NCBI GenBank assembly: GCA_020740775.1
Contig: JAHEWK010000009.1
Location: 2,790,001 to 2,854,000, forward strand
Direction of reading: 5' to 3'
Source: Ilyonectria destructans
Lineage: Eukaryota; Ascomycota; Sordariomycetes; Hypocreales; Nectriaceae
Length of the DNA: 64,000 nt
Below, piece by piece: positions 23,309-34,372 of the stretch; position 1 is the stretch's first letter, and each line of letters begins with the position of its first letter. The position numbers were made by a program, and so were the translations under genes. The notes beneath the pieces are model-generated. The model did not search any database and had not been told where the DNA came from. It was given only the letters and a program-made list of their open reading frames with translations.

Positions 23309-25084
23309 ATGAAGACCTCCCATATCTTTGCCATAGCACTATCACTGTGTCCATTTGTGCTGGCTACTAGACACGGAGACTCAACTTCTGGCCAAACTCC
23401 TCAGTTCCACAACTCAGCTCGTCACGCGGCCGCTGACCCTCACGTCATTTATGACTCCAGCAGTGATCTGTATTATGCGTATTCCACCGAAGGCGCCGAC
23501 GAGGGGAGTGTATTCGCTATATACAGCAGCCCTGATCTTTCCACGTGGCACAAGCACCCAGGCGGCGCGCTGAAAACCTGTTACGATGATCTCATGCAGA
23601 CCATAGAGGGCGGCCAGGCGTGTTGGGCCCGGGATTGGCTCTGGGCGCCGGAGACGTATTACAACGGCAAGACGGGATGGTACTTTTTTTTCTTTGCTGG
23701 GCGTCTGCGCGACGATATGACCAAGGATTATTTCCGATACTCCAAGTTTGAAGAGCCATCCAAGCTTGGTGTAGCAGTGTCTCGCTCGCCGACGGGGCCG
23801 TTCAGAGAGATTGAGTCCAAGCCGATTGATTACTACCCTTTCGACCCCGACTATCACGACGTCAATCTTATCATGGACGAAGATCAAATGTTACCACCGC
23901 AAAGCCTCAGCAAAGGTAAGACGGCACCGAAGGGCACATACATCCCCACTATCGATCCAAACATCTTTTTCGACACCGACGACCGCATCTATTTTTACAC
24001 GTCCCGGAATGCCTACAGAAACTGGAACTGGGATGATACGTTGGATAAGTACATTGAGGAATCCAACATTATCGTCGTCGAACTTGAGCGGCACTGGTGG
24101 GACGATCCAACTGCTTCCACCATGCCAGAGATTGTGGCCTCTGAGATCAATATCCACGTCGAAGATGGCCCAAGTCTGCCTTGGAACATTACCTCATACA
24201 ACGGTACCGGTGAAATTGGGCACCCGCCACGCAAAGATGGCTGGAAGACCGTCATCTCGCACGGCGGCGATCCTCAAGAGTGGGAAAACTTTCACGTCAA
24301 CGACTATCGGGCCTACAACGGCACAAAGAAAGACCGTCGATGGTCTGAAGGAAGCACAGTTATCACTCGGCCGGACAATAAAAGCGGCAAACCAGTGTAC
24401 TTTCTCACCTACAGCGCCAACAACTACGAAGCATCCAACTATGGAGTTGGCTTTGCCACTGCAGCGTCTCCATTTGGTCCCTTTAACAAGTCATCACGGA
24501 ACCCGATACTCGCCCAAGCCCCCAATGCAGAGATACCAATTTATTCTACTGGGCATGGAAGCATTGTCGCCTCCCCTCCTCGCAAAAGTAATGTTCGCAC
24601 ACAGGATGTCACACGCCAGACCTCAGAAGGATCCGAGCTCTTCTATGTCCACCACGCTCGCAACTCCACGGCCAGTGCTCGATCTATCTACAGTACACGC
24701 ATGACACTCGATACCGCGAGTATTTATGTTGGCTCCGATGATGCTATGAGCATGCACTTAACTCCACTGGACCAGCCGCTGCCAAAGGGCACGTACCCGA
24801 TCCAGATGGAAACCAGCTGTTTGAAAAGCCGATATACAGGACGGCGCTTCATCGTTAATGTCGTTTCGAAGAAGAACGGCTCGTTTGATCTACTTGAGGG
24901 TTCCAACAGAGTTGTTGCTCTTCCTGGAGCCAAGGCAGCAACGTACATTGCTGAGGACAAGGACAAAAGTGGTTTATTTATTCTCAAATTCGGCGGCAGC
25001 ATCGTGAAAGAATTGGCGTACCAGCGGTTGAGTGTGGATGGCACTTGGTCAACTGTTGTCAGTAATCGCGTAAATTGCAGGTAG
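23309..25084 (+). CDS. Secreted glycoside hydrolase, GH43-type five-bladed propeller
   Basis: 591 aa in one exon. The signal peptide is residues 1-19 (MKTSHIFAIALSLCPFVLA). The catalytic propeller shows ADPHVIYD near residue 42 (candidate general base Asp), WAPETYYNGKTGWYFFF, TIDPNIFFDTDDRIYFY, RRWSEGSTVITR (candidate acid Glu), YFLTYSANNY and YSTGHGSIV. All are normal for family 43 arabinanases, xylosidases and galactosidases. Several N-glycosylation sequons support secretion. A C-terminal extra beta domain of about 110 residues follows. The likely role is extracellular attack on plant hemicellulose or pectin side chains; the exact bond is not readable. It ends only 157 bp from the 3' end of the large gene that follows on the other strand. 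The gene has no intron. Confidence 0.85.
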   Translation: MKTSHIFAIALSLCPFVLATRHGDSTSGQTPQFHNSARHAAADPHVIYDSSSDLYYAYSTEGADEGSVFAIYSSPDLSTWHKHPGGALKTCYDDLMQTIEGGQACWARDWLWAPETYYNGKTGWYFFFFAGRLRDDMTKDYFRYSKFEEPSKLGVAVSRSPTGPFREIESKPIDYYPFDPDYHDVNLIMDEDQMLPPQSLSKGKTAPKGTYIPTIDPNIFFDTDDRIYFYTSRNAYRNWNWDDTLDKYIEESNIIVVELERHWWDDPTASTMPEIVASEINIHVEDGPSLPWNITSYNGTGEIGHPPRKDGWKTVISHGGDPQEWENFHVNDYRAYNGTKKDRRWSEGSTVITRPDNKSGKPVYFLTYSANNYEASNYGVGFATAASPFGPFNKSSRNPILAQAPNAEIPIYSTGHGSIVASPPRKSNVRTQDVTRQTSEGSELFYVHHARNSTASARSIYSTRMTLDTASIYVGSDDAMSMHLTPLDQPLPKGTYPIQMETSCLKSRYTGRRFIVNVVSKKNGSFDLLEGSNRVVALPGAKAATYIAEDKDKSGLFILKFGGSIVKELAYQRLSVDGTWSTVVSNRVNCR

Positions 25085-25241
25085 TCGCAAAAGGGAGTAT
25101 CTTCCCTAGCCTGAAGTCTTCATGACTTACACCTTCTACAGCCAGTGATTCTATTTCACCTTTTCTAGTCCCATTACTAAATTGTACCTTGGGTTGTAAA
25201 TACTTTATAAATAATACATACAAGTTCTAGCTTATACTCTG

Positions 25242-28200
25242 CTACTCTTTCAGCAGCAAATACCCATCTAATACTGTCGCTAATTTCACAACTTGTTCCG
25301 GGGCAGCCTGGCTCCCTGTACCCGCCAAGCAGTCGAACCCTTCCTTGAGCGGTGGCATGATTCCCAAGTGTAGGTAGTTCACTGACCCGTCCTTATCTTC
25401 CACCGGCTGCACCCACTTCCACTTGAGCCCCCCTCCGGCCGGCTCTGCTGTAAACGCTGGCACGCGCGGGTCAGGAGGTGGTTTGCCACTTCCATTGACG
25501 GGTTGAATTGTCGCTGTCCCTTGTGCATCGGTGATCGGATCTGCGCCTCGTGCTCCGATCAAGATCGGTCCTGCTTGGAGCCACACGCCGAGTCGCTGGA
25601 GATCTTGCTCGACAACTGCGCGGTCGAGTTTGGCGGTTGTCACTGGAAGTACTGCCGAGCGGACATGCACCGGAAGGAAGGGATCTATCAGCACGGTCGT
25701 GGTCGAAGAGTACAGTGAATCGGCGGTCCGAAGCTCGTAGTCTGCCACTTCGTCCTGGATATTCACATCCTTTGTTGTAGTTGCCAGTGGGAGGAGGCGT
25801 GGATAGCGAGGGCTTATGCCGAGCGGCGGCGCTTTGGTGGTGTGCTGGACAAGGCTGGAGGGCGAGAGATCACCAGCTGGCGTGTAATCTGTGTTGATAA
25901 CCCAAGCGCCTCCGTTGGCTTTGGAACTCTTCGGAGACGAGAAGTAAGCTACCAGCCCGTCCTCTCTCCCAAGCATGTCCCCTATTTTGACAGCAAAGCT
26001 GTAGCGTGTGAGCATTTCATCTCCGGTGCCTTCGGAGGGGTCGTCGGTATCCGCTGTGGTTGCAGTTGTCGCTGAAGTTGTAGTTGTTGCTGGAGTTGTA
26101 GTTGTTGCTGGAGTTGCAGTTGTCGCTGGAGTTGTTGCCGGGGTTGCAGCACTTGCTGTTTTTGCAGTATCTGTCGAAGTTGAAGCTGTCTGAGGTTGCA
26201 CTTGCGTAGGATCACTCTCTGCGTAGTCGGCGTATGCCTGGCTATGCATGGGAGCTGTTGCAAGTTCCATGCCGAGCCCCAGGCGAGCGAGGGCCAGCGG
26301 CCGTCCGACGAGGGCCGGGGGAAATTGGGCGTACTGTTTAGCAGGGGGTGGCTGGATGGACTCTTGTGCCGCGACTACCACCTTCCACAGCTCGATTAGG
26401 AACGGTGCATACGACATGGAGACGATAAGGTCCTCAAGTGACATGGGCAAGCCTCCCGGCTCCGAAGGACTAGTTTGGGAAGAGTTAACCTTGGCCAGTT
26501 GCTGGAGTTGTTCCTTGAGCAGCGATTCATGTTGCTGTGGCAGCATGTACGGCAAGATATCTGGGCCATGTCCTTTGCCTAGGAGCGACTGCCAGTAGAC
26601 TGCTTCGTGAGGCCCGGCGGGCAGGAGAGCTTCTCCCCTGAACGAACAGTCTCCTTCGTAGAGCTGCATGGACTGGTTGTTGTAGTTGATCAGCAACCAA
26701 GCAAAGGCGCCTTGTTCGCCCTCGGTAACTGGCCGGTACTGTCCCTTGTTGGACTGCTTGCCGCCAAGAAGATCCTGATGACACAGAAAGTCGGCATGGA
26801 GTCGAGCATCTTGATTGATGCGCGGCCCAATCTGGAACCATGCGCAATCACCCCCGGTGATCTCCTCTGAAGTCAAGGGAAGCGCGGTATTGGCTTGATT
26901 TGTACTATTTGTGCTTCCCGAGGTTGAGTCGCACACAAGCCCGTCGCCGATATAAGGATAAAATGGTGTTGCAGGCTGACCCATACGCGGGTCGGTCGCG
27001 CAGATGACTTGTCCAAAACGGTCTACCAGTTTAAACTGTACCAAGCGTGCCTGTCCGTGTGTTACTGGCCGAAAGAAAAGGTCTTTATCGGCAGGCGGGC
27101 TGATGCTCTGTGATGCTGAATATGACAATCCTTCATGATCGATGCCGTATGGAGTCACGCCTAGGCCACCAGTTGCCTCTGTAGCATCTTTGACTGTGCT
27201 TGGGAGGTTATCGTAGAATAAGCTCAAGGTGTCTTTGTCGTCCAATATCTCTTCTCCCGCCTGATAGCGGGCCACTCTCGACTTGATTAGAGGATCGTCT
27301 GCGGTTCCAAGCGCAATCTGCCTCTTTGGAGGCACGGCGTGCGTGCCCTGGTAGAGTGTTAAGAGATGATCATTGAAACAATCGAGGCGGCCGAATAGAA
27401 AACTGAGGTTGCTGAGAAACTGTTCCATCCAAGCTTGGTCTTGATTTTGTTGATCCCCAGTGCCGGGAATGGTGCCATAGACCAGCTTCATGAGCCCAAT
27501 GATGACTTTCTGCGCATTTGGGAGAAGAATCGAGCGTCCGGAGAAGGTGCGAGAGCTCAAGTTCAGAGAAGAAAGTGTCTTGTCGCTGCGAAGGCCGTAT
27601 GAAACTGTGCCGTTGTCGCTGTGACTCAACTCCCACATATCAATGGGTATATGGGCGTACTCGACCTCCCACTCCACGAAGACGGGTAACCAGGGTTGTC
27701 CATCCCACGAGTTCCAAGGCGGGTTTGTGATCAATGGACTGGCTGGAGGCGTGCTTGTGATGAGATCTTGAGAGAAGGCAATCATGACATTCTTCAACGA
27801 AGCTTGCATTTCGGCGGGAAGGTTCGCAAGCCCTTTGGTACTGAAGAACTGATCCCAGACGTCGGGAATCCGGGCTTCGGCCGTTGGAGCGTTGGTCGCC
27901 GAGAACGGAGTCTGGTTGAGCCACGTTGCCAAAGAGTTCGCATTGTTGGATACCCAGACTTCAACATCCTGGTCGTTGACAATGGTGGCATCGTTATCCC
28001 AACCTTCGGGCCAACCGGAGCCCACATCTCGTACGACAAAAGCTGGATCGGTATGAGAATAAAACTTCCTGCGTGTATCCTTTGCAAAAGGACCGTACGC
28101 TGCCTCGCTCTTCTGGATCTGTGCCAACAGCGCCTCTGCACCAGTGACAAGCGAATTGACCATATCCATACGGTTCAAGAGTACATTGGCGGTGGCAACT

Positions 28201-29841
28201 GCCTCTGCCCGCCGCTGTTGGCTCAACTGGTCCTCATTTCCCTGCTGGCTGCGGCATTTCCACCACTCGCAGAAAATGAGGTGTCTAACATAGCGTTTCC
28301 GGCGAAAGAGCGCGTCCAGATACGTCTGGACTTGGTTGAGCTGGCGCAGGGCAGCGATCTGGTCAGGCTTTATGACGCTGGTTTGACCGGTCGGTGCCAA
28401 CGGCTGTGCTGACTCGGTGGAGTTTGATTTATCATGAGCCAGGCGCCAACGATACCCGCCGTGTGCGCTTTTGAAGTTGGTCGTGGCGATGGGGGCGCGC
28501 CCGAGTTGCGCGTTGGACTCTTGCAAGGCCGCAGCCGCGTTCAATCCACGTAGAACATCCGCCATCGACGACTCCTGCGGATCTTGAGACCCGCCAAGCA
28601 TAGCAATGCAGGCGTCCATGACATCCTCGCCCACCGCCAGTGGCGTCTTTGCCTTGAAGTCCTGAGCCATTCCCGTAGCTTTGGTGGGGTTTGGAGGTGC
28701 AGAGTTTTGGTATTCAACAGAGTATATAGTGCCCCAGCATACCTGAACTTGGACTGACTCATCTGGGGTTGTAGCGGTAGCCACAGTGGTAGCTGGAGAG
28801 GCAGTCGTAGTGCCTGCTGGAGTGATGGCTGTACTGGTATCTGCGGCTGTAGCAGTGGGCGTGGCCTGCGTGGTGGCACTAGTGATGCTGGTGGCGGAAG
28901 CTTGGCCCGTCGAGACCTGCGTGGCCGGCGGCTTGGGGAGGAGATCTCTGGCATCTTTCGAAGAGAAGCCGTATACAGCATAAGAGACTGTAGCACTTTG
29001 AATCGTCCCAGGTGCTTGTCCATCCCAAGTCAGATCGTCGTGAAGCGAAAAGACAGCGGCATTGTGTGGCATATAGTCGGCGAAAAGCGGGTTTCCTGAC
29101 TTTAAAATCGTAAAGGGACAATGATAGCCTTCTTGAGCAGCAGCAGCCTCATCATCAAGCCCGCCAACTCCCGGATTCCAATCATCGGCCAGGCTCGACA
29201 CCCGTCCCAAAACAGTCCGCAGCTGATCTTCTGCAGGATGGTCTGGGTCCAGGAACGGCGATGCGGCCGTCTCTGGATCCTCTCCCCCGGCAACAACGTC
29301 ATCCAGCTTTCGGACCATGTTGCTTTCGACGAGGAACGTCTCCAAGGCGGGTGGAGAAACCGTCGATGGCTCACATTGGCCAACATAACGGAAAACCAGC
29401 CATCGGTCAGGGACTGACTCATACTGTAGAATTGACGGTCATTTCAAAGTCAATAAAATGAAACGCATGACAACTCACCTCGACTGCACCGGAGGTCTGG
29501 CCGTCTGTTGGTGAATCGGTCGTCGACTGTTGCGGCTTGCCAGCATGTGCTTCTCCAGACCTGAAGATCTTGGGCACGCACCAGTGCAGATAGATGCCAA
29601 ATCTAGAGTTGATGATATTCCCGGACTCGACATCTGCGATTCTTGAGTTTTGCTGCCATGGAGATGATGTCTCTAGGCTGACTGAAGGGATAACGTCGTG
29701 CCGCACGTAAGAACAGCCGGGCAGAAGCCTTTCGTAGGCTGGCTTGTCGCTAGGGGCCAGGAAATACGTGTCTGCTACGACGGAGGTGTTGAGGATGTAG
29801 GCATCGACCCTCATGCCCACGCATTGAATTTGTTTAGCCAT
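25242..29841 (-). CDS. Large uncharacterised protein A (1514 aa) of the four-gene block
   Basis: Two exons, 29841-29479 and 29423-25242, with a 55-bp GTGAGT...ACAG intron; frame runs from GAVE into YESVPDRWLVFR. I do not recognise a named domain. Near the N-terminus, FGIYLHWCVP (about 80-90) and VPDRWLVFR (about 125-133) recall uncharacterised bacterial proteins with a similar LHW...RWLV signature; that is memory only. Two Thr/Ala/Pro-rich linkers (DNA near 28770-28880 and 26050-26170) divide the chain into at least three globular parts. There is no signal peptide and no membrane segment. Another conserved-looking stretch is MPHNAAVFSLHDDL. It is divergent from protein B across 452 bp, which suggests joint expression. 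A role as a structural or assembly protein is possible but unsupported. Confidence 0.85.
26056..26150. repeat. Coding tandem repeat, Thr/Ala-rich linker of protein A
   Basis: Roughly 21-bp units of the form GTTGTAGTTGTTGCTGGA repeat four to five times. On the minus strand they encode TPATT-type units. Such arrays vary in copy number by slippage, so linker length may differ between strains. Confidence 0.7.
28766..28880. repeat. Second coding Thr/Ala-rich low-complexity segment of protein A
   Basis: Imperfect repeats of GTAGC/GGTGGC type on the plus strand encode a Ser/Thr/Ala linker between about residues 290 and 350 of protein A. They are less regular than the array at 26056-26150. Confidence 0.5.
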
Positions 29842-30293
29842 GACGAATCTGGTGGTGGTGGTCGTGGTCGTCGTTGTTGTTCAGGGTAAGATGGAGGCCG
29901 ACACAGTGAGATGCCACTCTTACTAGCCAATACAGGTTGTTACTCCGCCCTGCAGTCCACCCAGACATAGTACGGGTCGTGCCGTACCTCCCGGAGGACA
30001 CCAAGGTACAGTGCTTGCACACAGTATCGGCTGAGGTGCGTTTACTAGGCTAATCAGCCCTAGCCGGCGCTATCGGATGCTGGCTTGCGGTCTAGATCAT
30101 TCGGGGGCTGCCGGGCTGCGGTCTAGATAACTCCGCGGACTGAGCCACCGCCCGTCTCTCAATAGTGCCCAGACTTAGAACGCAGGGGGGAGCTCCCGCT
30201 GTACTACCTCTACACTTTAGCCTCCATAGTTGAGATGTGAAGTTGGGATCAACGAAACACTGCAGAAAGTCGTATTCTTGCCTGGCCTCAGCA
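29842..30293. promoter_or_regulatory. Divergent promoter between proteins A and B
   Basis: 452 bp shared by the two outward-facing large genes. TGCGGTCTAGAT occurs twice, at 30086-30097 and 30117-30128 (31-bp spacing), each with a CGG triplet. A GTTGTTGTT-type run lies next to the A start. This arrangement suits co-regulation of A and B. Confidence 0.5.
30086..30128. repeat. Direct repeat TGCGGTCTAGAT x2 in the A/B promoter
   Basis: Two exact 12-bp copies start 31 bp apart, about three helical turns, so they lie on the same face of the DNA. Candidate activator sites. Confidence 0.5.
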
Positions 30294-33200
30294 ATGAACC
30301 AACTCGAAGAACTTCAGCCAGGACAGGCACAAGTCCTCTCCTACCTCAAACCTGCGCTGCCTGTAGGTAAATACACTGTCGATGTGGAACAAATTGTGAC
30401 GGCTCCGACTACCACCTCCGCCACGGATTCCGTCACGCTACAGACGACCAAACTGCTCCACGTCCAAGGACCGAGTCCATACCAACTACCGGCAGGATCA
30501 CTGCAGTCTTTCTATCCGAGCCAGGGAGAAGCTGTTGGATTTCGAATTCTTCCGCACATTGTCTTTTCCAATCCTCATGTGCCATGGGAGCTGAGCCCGG
30601 ATCGCGATGATGCTGTAGGCAATGAATACCTGGGCGAGGCTCCCGTCCCATGGCTCGCCCTGCTCGTCTTTACTGCCGACGAGCTCAACGTCCTTCCATC
30701 AGCCAGCCCGCCACTTACTCCATCTACGACATTGGCAGTTGCTCTGAGCAAGAAGCAGCTGCATGACCTTCGCGCGTCTTCACAAAGCCCCAAGATTCAG
30801 GTGCCTATCTCTGACGACAAGCTCAACGACAGCCCGGACAGCAATGTCAATGCTATTTTTGTCAACTCAGCGGCTTTCCGGGCGTACTTTGCGGCTCAGG
30901 CCCCCAACAGTGAAGAGAAGGAACCCGCAATTTCGCGGTTTGCATACCTGAGCCATGTTCGCAGATCACAATCTACAAAAGTGCAGCCTTTGCAGCAGCC
31001 ACCGACTGACACGTTTGGAATTACCCTCGGCCACCGAGCTGGGCCAATGGACACTACGGGTTCGACCACGGCGTACGTCCATCTTGTATCGTTAAAGGGA
31101 GTGCAAGACTTGGTCCTCCCTCAGGACGGCGCCACCGACTTGACGGCATTGATTTCGCTCTTCTCGTGGACATTCTCCTGGGTTCCCGATACTGAAGCTC
31201 AGGTTGAGCAAACCATGCAATTGCTGTCGAAGAATGTGCGTCCATTGGCAAGAACTCTACCAAGCAGTCTGGACAAGCCAAACCCGTGGGTGCAGACGCG
31301 TGTTGAGGCTGGTCACACCTTTGTCAACCACCATTTGCCGAGTGGTGAAACGACTGTGGCCCTCTACCGTGGGCCCCTGATCCCACAAGCATCTCCGCCG
31401 GATGAGATACTCAAGGCCGAACCTACGACTCACAGCTCGAGTTTGCAGATTGCTGATGTTGAAACGGGCTTTGTGGATATCTCGTACTCTGTGGCCTGGG
31501 ACCTTGGCCGCTCGGTGGGTGTACAGAACTCAGCTTTCGCAACAGCCATGTCCGTTCTTCGCGCACACCTTCTTTCTATTTATACACGAGGCCAACCGCC
31601 GCCTGCTCAATCTGGAAAATCCGGGGACCCGGCTCCGCAAGTTTTGCCCGACTGGGTTCAGAAGCTCCGGCAAGTTGTTGCGGGAGCCACACAAGAGACT
31701 AGTAGCACGACCGCCTCGACATCTGCCGAGGCCGTGTCTCGATGGAAGACTGAGCGAGCCACGGTGGACTCACTCAATTCGCAACCCAAAATCCCGGTTG
31801 TGCAACCCCAAAGTGGCATTGAAGCTGTGAGAAAGATGCTTAACGACGAGGTCACGGACCTTCTAAACGATGAAGCCTGGGCAGGGCGGGAGGCGAGCGA
31901 CCCTTCACAAAAAGGCTTGTTTCTACCCAAGATTATCAACTTTGTCTATAACGAGCTCTTGACACTCCAAGTTATCCCTCAAAACTACCTTTTCCCGGAG
32001 CCTGACATTCTTGAGACTGATGCCGTCTTCACTTTCTACCTCGATCCTCTCTGGCTTGACGCCGTCGTCGACGGTGCTCTCAGTGTCGGCAACCATGGCA
32101 TCGTCAACGACGACGTGTGCAAGAACGAGGTTAAACAGTGTTTGAACCAGTACATGAAACCCATCGAGAAGCATCATTCGACAAAGCGCATTCCCGTCTG
32201 GGGCGTGGTTCTATGCGGACAATTCCTTCGCTCGTTTCCCAATCCTCAAGTTTTCACCGGCCATAAGAATACAGTGCCATCTCCACAGCTTCTAAGGACG
32301 ACCAAGCTCACGGATGAAGCGCTGCTACTTCTCTTCAACTGTAGGCCCGAAGACCTCGCACCAACACAAGCCTATGGTCTTACCATCAGCCAACCGCCAC
32401 ACCAGCAACGCTTCGCTGCGGGAACTACCCTGACGTCTACAACTATCGAGATCGACTTCCCGGGTATAACACTTGATAATGCTACCGATGGGACGACCAG
32501 TCCCATTGTGATACCGAAGCTTCAACTAGATGGCACCTCGGACGTCTTCGACTTCACCACACGCTGCCTATGTCCAGCCCAAATCATGACCAATGTGGCC
32601 AGCAATGGACAAGGCGGCTTGTTCCCCGTTACAGCGTCATCCGCCCTCGCGTCCCTCGCGCTCAGCGACAAGATCCTGGAACTGGCGATACAGCCCATGA
32701 CTGCTCAAGCCGATCACGGTCGTGCGCACCCACTCAAACCGTTCCAGCTTTACATCCCGGCAGCGGGGAGCGCCCTGCTGGCAACGCCTGGCGAAGAAGA
32801 TGCCGGAGGAAGCACTTTGACAACGGCGAGTGGGTTCTCAGCAGCCCAGACCCTTGGGGCAAGTTCGGGATCAATGCCTCTCGGCTATCAGGTTGCTCAG
32901 GGAGACTCTTCTTCTGCCTCCGCTACGACCGGATCAACGACTTCCCAGCAGACAAGCACATCATCTCCGCAGATACTCAATGTCACCAACCTTCGAGGCG
33001 CGGTAGCTTCAGACGCTTTAAGTCCAGTCACCACAACGTGTCGGGTTCTTAACCAGTACCAAAACGCTGACGGGACCAACACCACAGACTTGCTCATCTC
33101 CATCAAAGCCACGGCTGGCGTAACCGACGCGGACCCAAGTCTATTGGTTCAGCGTGTGCGCCTTGCGTTTCCCCTCTTTGCGCTTGTCGATGCAGACTCG

Positions 33201-33545
33201 GTCACCCAGCCGTCAGTCTGCCTACCAGGACCCGGAGCTAGCGGGTGGAGTGCTGGCTACGCCATTATTCCATCGTGGCCGCCCTCTGGTGATGAGGGGG
33301 CTGGGGACAGCAAAAGTAGCGGCCCTGCTTTTGTTGTTGATCTAATGGCATGGTGTGATACACCAGCGGTCGAGGCGGATATTGTTGCGTTGGTGAGCCA
33401 AATCGTGCTATGCGGCACAATTAGTGGCGATGCCCTCCTGGACGTGGTGGAAGAGTTTGGCACTAAGGATGGCCAAGGGAAGGATGCGAAGCCGACCAAA
33501 GTACTAACAACTTGTTCTATCGACGGCTTGGCACAATCACCCTAG
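30294..33545 (+). CDS. Large uncharacterised protein B (1083 aa) of the four-gene block
   Basis: A single exon. The first ATG is at 30294 (MNQLEELQPG); the frame is open further upstream but without ATG. No named domain is recognised. The N-terminal 130 residues hold motifs that look conserved: SFYPSQGE (about 72-79), LPHIVFSNPHVPWEL (86-100) and PVPWLALLVFT (118-128). I recall the same order (FYPP, LPHIVL, LPWER, PWLALL) in uncharacterised bacterial proteins, but could not check it. There is no signal peptide or transmembrane helix. A Ser/Thr/Ala/Gln-rich linker lies near residue 880 (SSASATTGSTTSQQTSTSS). Together with A it probably forms a functional pair, since the two genes share one promoter region. 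Confidence 0.85.
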   Translation: MNQLEELQPGQAQVLSYLKPALPVGKYTVDVEQIVTAPTTTSATDSVTLQTTKLLHVQGPSPYQLPAGSLQSFYPSQGEAVGFRILPHIVFSNPHVPWELSPDRDDAVGNEYLGEAPVPWLALLVFTADELNVLPSASPPLTPSTTLAVALSKKQLHDLRASSQSPKIQVPISDDKLNDSPDSNVNAIFVNSAAFRAYFAAQAPNSEEKEPAISRFAYLSHVRRSQSTKVQPLQQPPTDTFGITLGHRAGPMDTTGSTTAYVHLVSLKGVQDLVLPQDGATDLTALISLFSWTFSWVPDTEAQVEQTMQLLSKNVRPLARTLPSSLDKPNPWVQTRVEAGHTFVNHHLPSGETTVALYRGPLIPQASPPDEILKAEPTTHSSSLQIADVETGFVDISYSVAWDLGRSVGVQNSAFATAMSVLRAHLLSIYTRGQPPPAQSGKSGDPAPQVLPDWVQKLRQVVAGATQETSSTTASTSAEAVSRWKTERATVDSLNSQPKIPVVQPQSGIEAVRKMLNDEVTDLLNDEAWAGREASDPSQKGLFLPKIINFVYNELLTLQVIPQNYLFPEPDILETDAVFTFYLDPLWLDAVVDGALSVGNHGIVNDDVCKNEVKQCLNQYMKPIEKHHSTKRIPVWGVVLCGQFLRSFPNPQVFTGHKNTVPSPQLLRTTKLTDEALLLLFNCRPEDLAPTQAYGLTISQPPHQQRFAAGTTLTSTTIEIDFPGITLDNATDGTTSPIVIPKLQLDGTSDVFDFTTRCLCPAQIMTNVASNGQGGLFPVTASSALASLALSDKILELAIQPMTAQADHGRAHPLKPFQLYIPAAGSALLATPGEEDAGGSTLTTASGFSAAQTLGASSGSMPLGYQVAQGDSSSASATTGSTTSQQTSTSSPQILNVTNLRGAVASDALSPVTTTCRVLNQYQNADGTNTTDLLISIKATAGVTDADPSLLVQRVRLAFPLFALVDADSVTQPSVCLPGPGASGWSAGYAIIPSWPPSGDEGAGDSKSSGPAFVVDLMAWCDTPAVEADIVALVSQIVLCGTISGDALLDVVEEFGTKDGQGKDAKPTKVLTTCSIDGLAQSP

Positions 33546-34372
33546 GGAATGCGGAGGATGTCTGAGCACCTCCGTTCTAGCTTATCCTATTAGTTGGTGC
33601 CACGCATCGGATCATGTATGCATAACTGAACATCAGGTATTGGCCGTTCTCCTCACCTCTTAGACTACACACTACCTATAATCCCTGTGGTTTTGGAGGC
33701 GGTATGTATAATGCTAAGTCCCTCTGGGCGACGCCTGCGTCAAGTCAGCTCTTATAGTTACAGGAACTATCGTGTTCTAGATTCCCCATCGACTTAAAAT
33801 GGCTGGCTGAACCACAGCCTTCGCCCGTGCTACCCCTAGCCATGCGTCGAGCTAGTGACGAGTGGCGCGCACTGTGAACGAATCTAGAATCGATCGTTTA
33901 CTGCCTCTCAGCTGGAATAATCGGAGAGCTTCTCTATGCCCCGTTGCTTCGGGCAGTCCAAGCGTGCGATCTCTGAGCGAACTGGTCGAACCCCAGGCCG
34001 TCCCATGACCGCCTCTTTATCGCTGAGTCTCGCCCAAGGAATACCAATCTTTCAGCATGTTGGGCTTGTAAGATGGACACAAATACTTCACTCGCCTGCA
34101 ATGGCGTTGGTACCGATCAGCAATACACTAGTTTGTCTACTTATGGCATGGCGCATAGATAGACGCTGGTCAGGGATAAAAAAGCAACGCATACTCGAGT
34201 AAATGTTAGGTATACTCGCTGCACCCCGCAGGGCAGTCAATTGTAGCAAGCTTGGCGAATATTGCCCTGTTTTCACCACGCCTCAACTTGTCATAAAACG
34301 CTTGTTGAAGTTGTTTACCACTTGCTTCTCACACCAGGCCAGCTATCGCGGCGGTTCGCACAAACAGACAGC
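33546..34372. other. Intergenic, upstream of protein C
   Basis: 827 bp without a credible gene between B and C. It presumably holds the B terminator and the C promoter. Confidence 0.5.

Noticed and set aside
34262..34372. Upstream extension of gene C and non-ATG starts for B and D
   Set aside because: The frames are open but without ATG; the first ATGs at 34373, 30294 and 44355 fit the domain starts.
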